Shown in pieces: positions 63,000-64,000 of a stretch of DNA of 64,000 nucleotides (its first letter is position 1; each line of letters starts with the position of its first letter). A model generated the notes under the pieces. That model did not search any database. It had not been told where the DNA came from and saw only the letters and a list, made by a program, of their open reading frames with translations. The stretch is from NCBI GenBank assembly GCA_013398175.1, contig VZRZ01006183.1, positions 808,139 through 872,138 of the forward strand, read 5' to 3'. The translations under genes and the position numbers were made by a program. The stretch comes from Climacteris rufus. Taxonomy: Eukaryota > Chordata > Aves > Passeriformes > Climacteridae.

Positions 63000-64000
63000 A
63001 TTTGGCTGTCTCATACAAAAGAAGAAATTATTGAGTCCCCTTATACGCAGCCTTACCTAATGCTTAATGTTTAAAGCAAATGTCTTTTTTCTTTCCTTCT
63101 GCCATTCCTTTTCTTTATGTTTCAAATCCACAATATCTGTTAGATAGATTTTTATGGCAGAAGTTAATTTCTCCTCTGATAATAGTAAAAACATGAGCTT
63201 AATCCCTTCTTTAAGCTATGTTTAGAGTTTATTTGTAGTACCAAACTGAAAAACCTGTATTTATAACCTGAAGGAACTGCAGATAGAATTAAGTTGGGTG
63301 AGTTACCATGCTGTTTTGATAGCGGACAATATTTGGTGAAATGGTGGGACAGACTGCTATTTTGCGAGCTGCCACATCAAAGCGTAGTGGCTTTCCTCTC
63401 TACTGTTAAAAGGAACTGATGGGAATTGGAGAATGATATACAGCATTCTTAATTCAGGCCTTTGAAAGCTGGATAGTCTCAACCTATTAATAAAAAAAGA
63501 ATATTGTGACCATATGTCTCATCTGTCCAATATTTGGCTTCAAAATCATGTGATGCTACATACATAGGCTGCATTCATGTATCTGGGAATTGCCAGTGGT
63601 CATAAAATAATAACATTTTTCTTACTCTAAAATGCCACATCAGAAGAGGCTGACTGCAACTTAACAATAACGATTTTTTTTAATTCTTACAAAAATTTGT
63701 GCTGATTGTGAGATATTCTACTTTCACTTTTTTTAAATGCATTTTTCTATCATTTATATGTACCTTGCTACAATGATAATCTGTAGCACTACTGAAGCAT
63801 GTTCAATTACAATAGTGAATACTAATTTATCATAGTCTCATTCCAAAATAAGTGAATAGTCAGATAAAATCCCAAAGGTCAGGGAACAAAGTGAAACAGA
63901 CCACCTGGTCCTGGGGCTGCATGGGGGAAATGGTCTCTCAATTAGAGACACTTAAGGTGGGAAAAAGATGTTCCTGAAGTGATCAGTAGGACATCATGCT

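Larger units (their letters stand above)
61056..64000. other. Unique AT-rich DNA to the end of the window
   Basis: About 2.9 kb with no recognised transposon. It contains a 17-bp tandem repeat (61841-61886) and a compact higher-complexity segment at 62877-62999, both listed separately. The final 120 bp (63880-64000) is less AT-rich but has no family I recognise and may continue beyond the window. Confidence 0.55.

Noticed and set aside
1..64000. CRISPR array, operon, phage or insertion-sequence features
   Set aside because: Composition, CR1/ERV/SINE repeats and absence of dense long frames show vertebrate nuclear DNA. No regularly spaced repeats of CRISPR type are present.

Overview
This is a 64-kb piece of vertebrate nuclear DNA, almost certainly from a bird and probably a songbird. 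It is AT-rich and CpG-poor. No frame gives a convincing intact protein: open frames are at most about 130 codons, unrelated to each other, and none shows a recognisable cellular domain. The repeats identify the lineage. There are many 5'-truncated CR1 LINE fragments with the CR1 3' tail, one avian ERVL-type solo LTR with a 5-bp target duplication, and one tRNA-Ile-headed, CR1-tailed SINE of the kind described in zebra finch (TguSINE1). There are no operons, ribosome binding sites, CRISPR arrays or other prokaryotic features. The window reads as intergenic (gene desert) or deep intronic DNA.

Layout. 0-1 kb: AT-rich leader, a small CpG-dense island (about 556-714), then a CR1 3' end. 3.7-12 kb: CR1-rich, all + strand (about 3772-4062, 4415-4457, 5583-6008, 7545-8218, 11485-11654), including a decayed reverse-transcriptase segment; an assembly gap lies at 4257-4294. 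11.7-32.7 kb: no recognisable transposon, only microsatellites and small duplications. 32.7-32.9 kb: internally deleted CR1 on the - strand. 32.9-42.0 kb: simple repeats, short tandem duplications, one GC-rich patch and a possible very old CR1-like remnant. 42041-42595: solo LTR, - strand, flanked by CCAGG. 42.6-59.9 kb: second long transposon-poor stretch with one GC-rich patch and two paired poly-T tracts. 59.9-61.1 kb: cluster of three - strand CR1-mobilised retroposons, including the SINE. 61.1-64 kb: unique AT-rich DNA with a 17-bp tandem repeat carrying TGACGTG and a compact candidate element near 62.88 kb.

No genes work together here that I can show. All functional inferences (the CpG island, candidate enhancer or exon segments, the repeat-poor deserts) are hypotheses that need alignment or expression data. 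I did not find a convincing undescribed biological system. The best leads are the CpG island at 556-714, the candidate element at 62877-62999 and the composite SINE.
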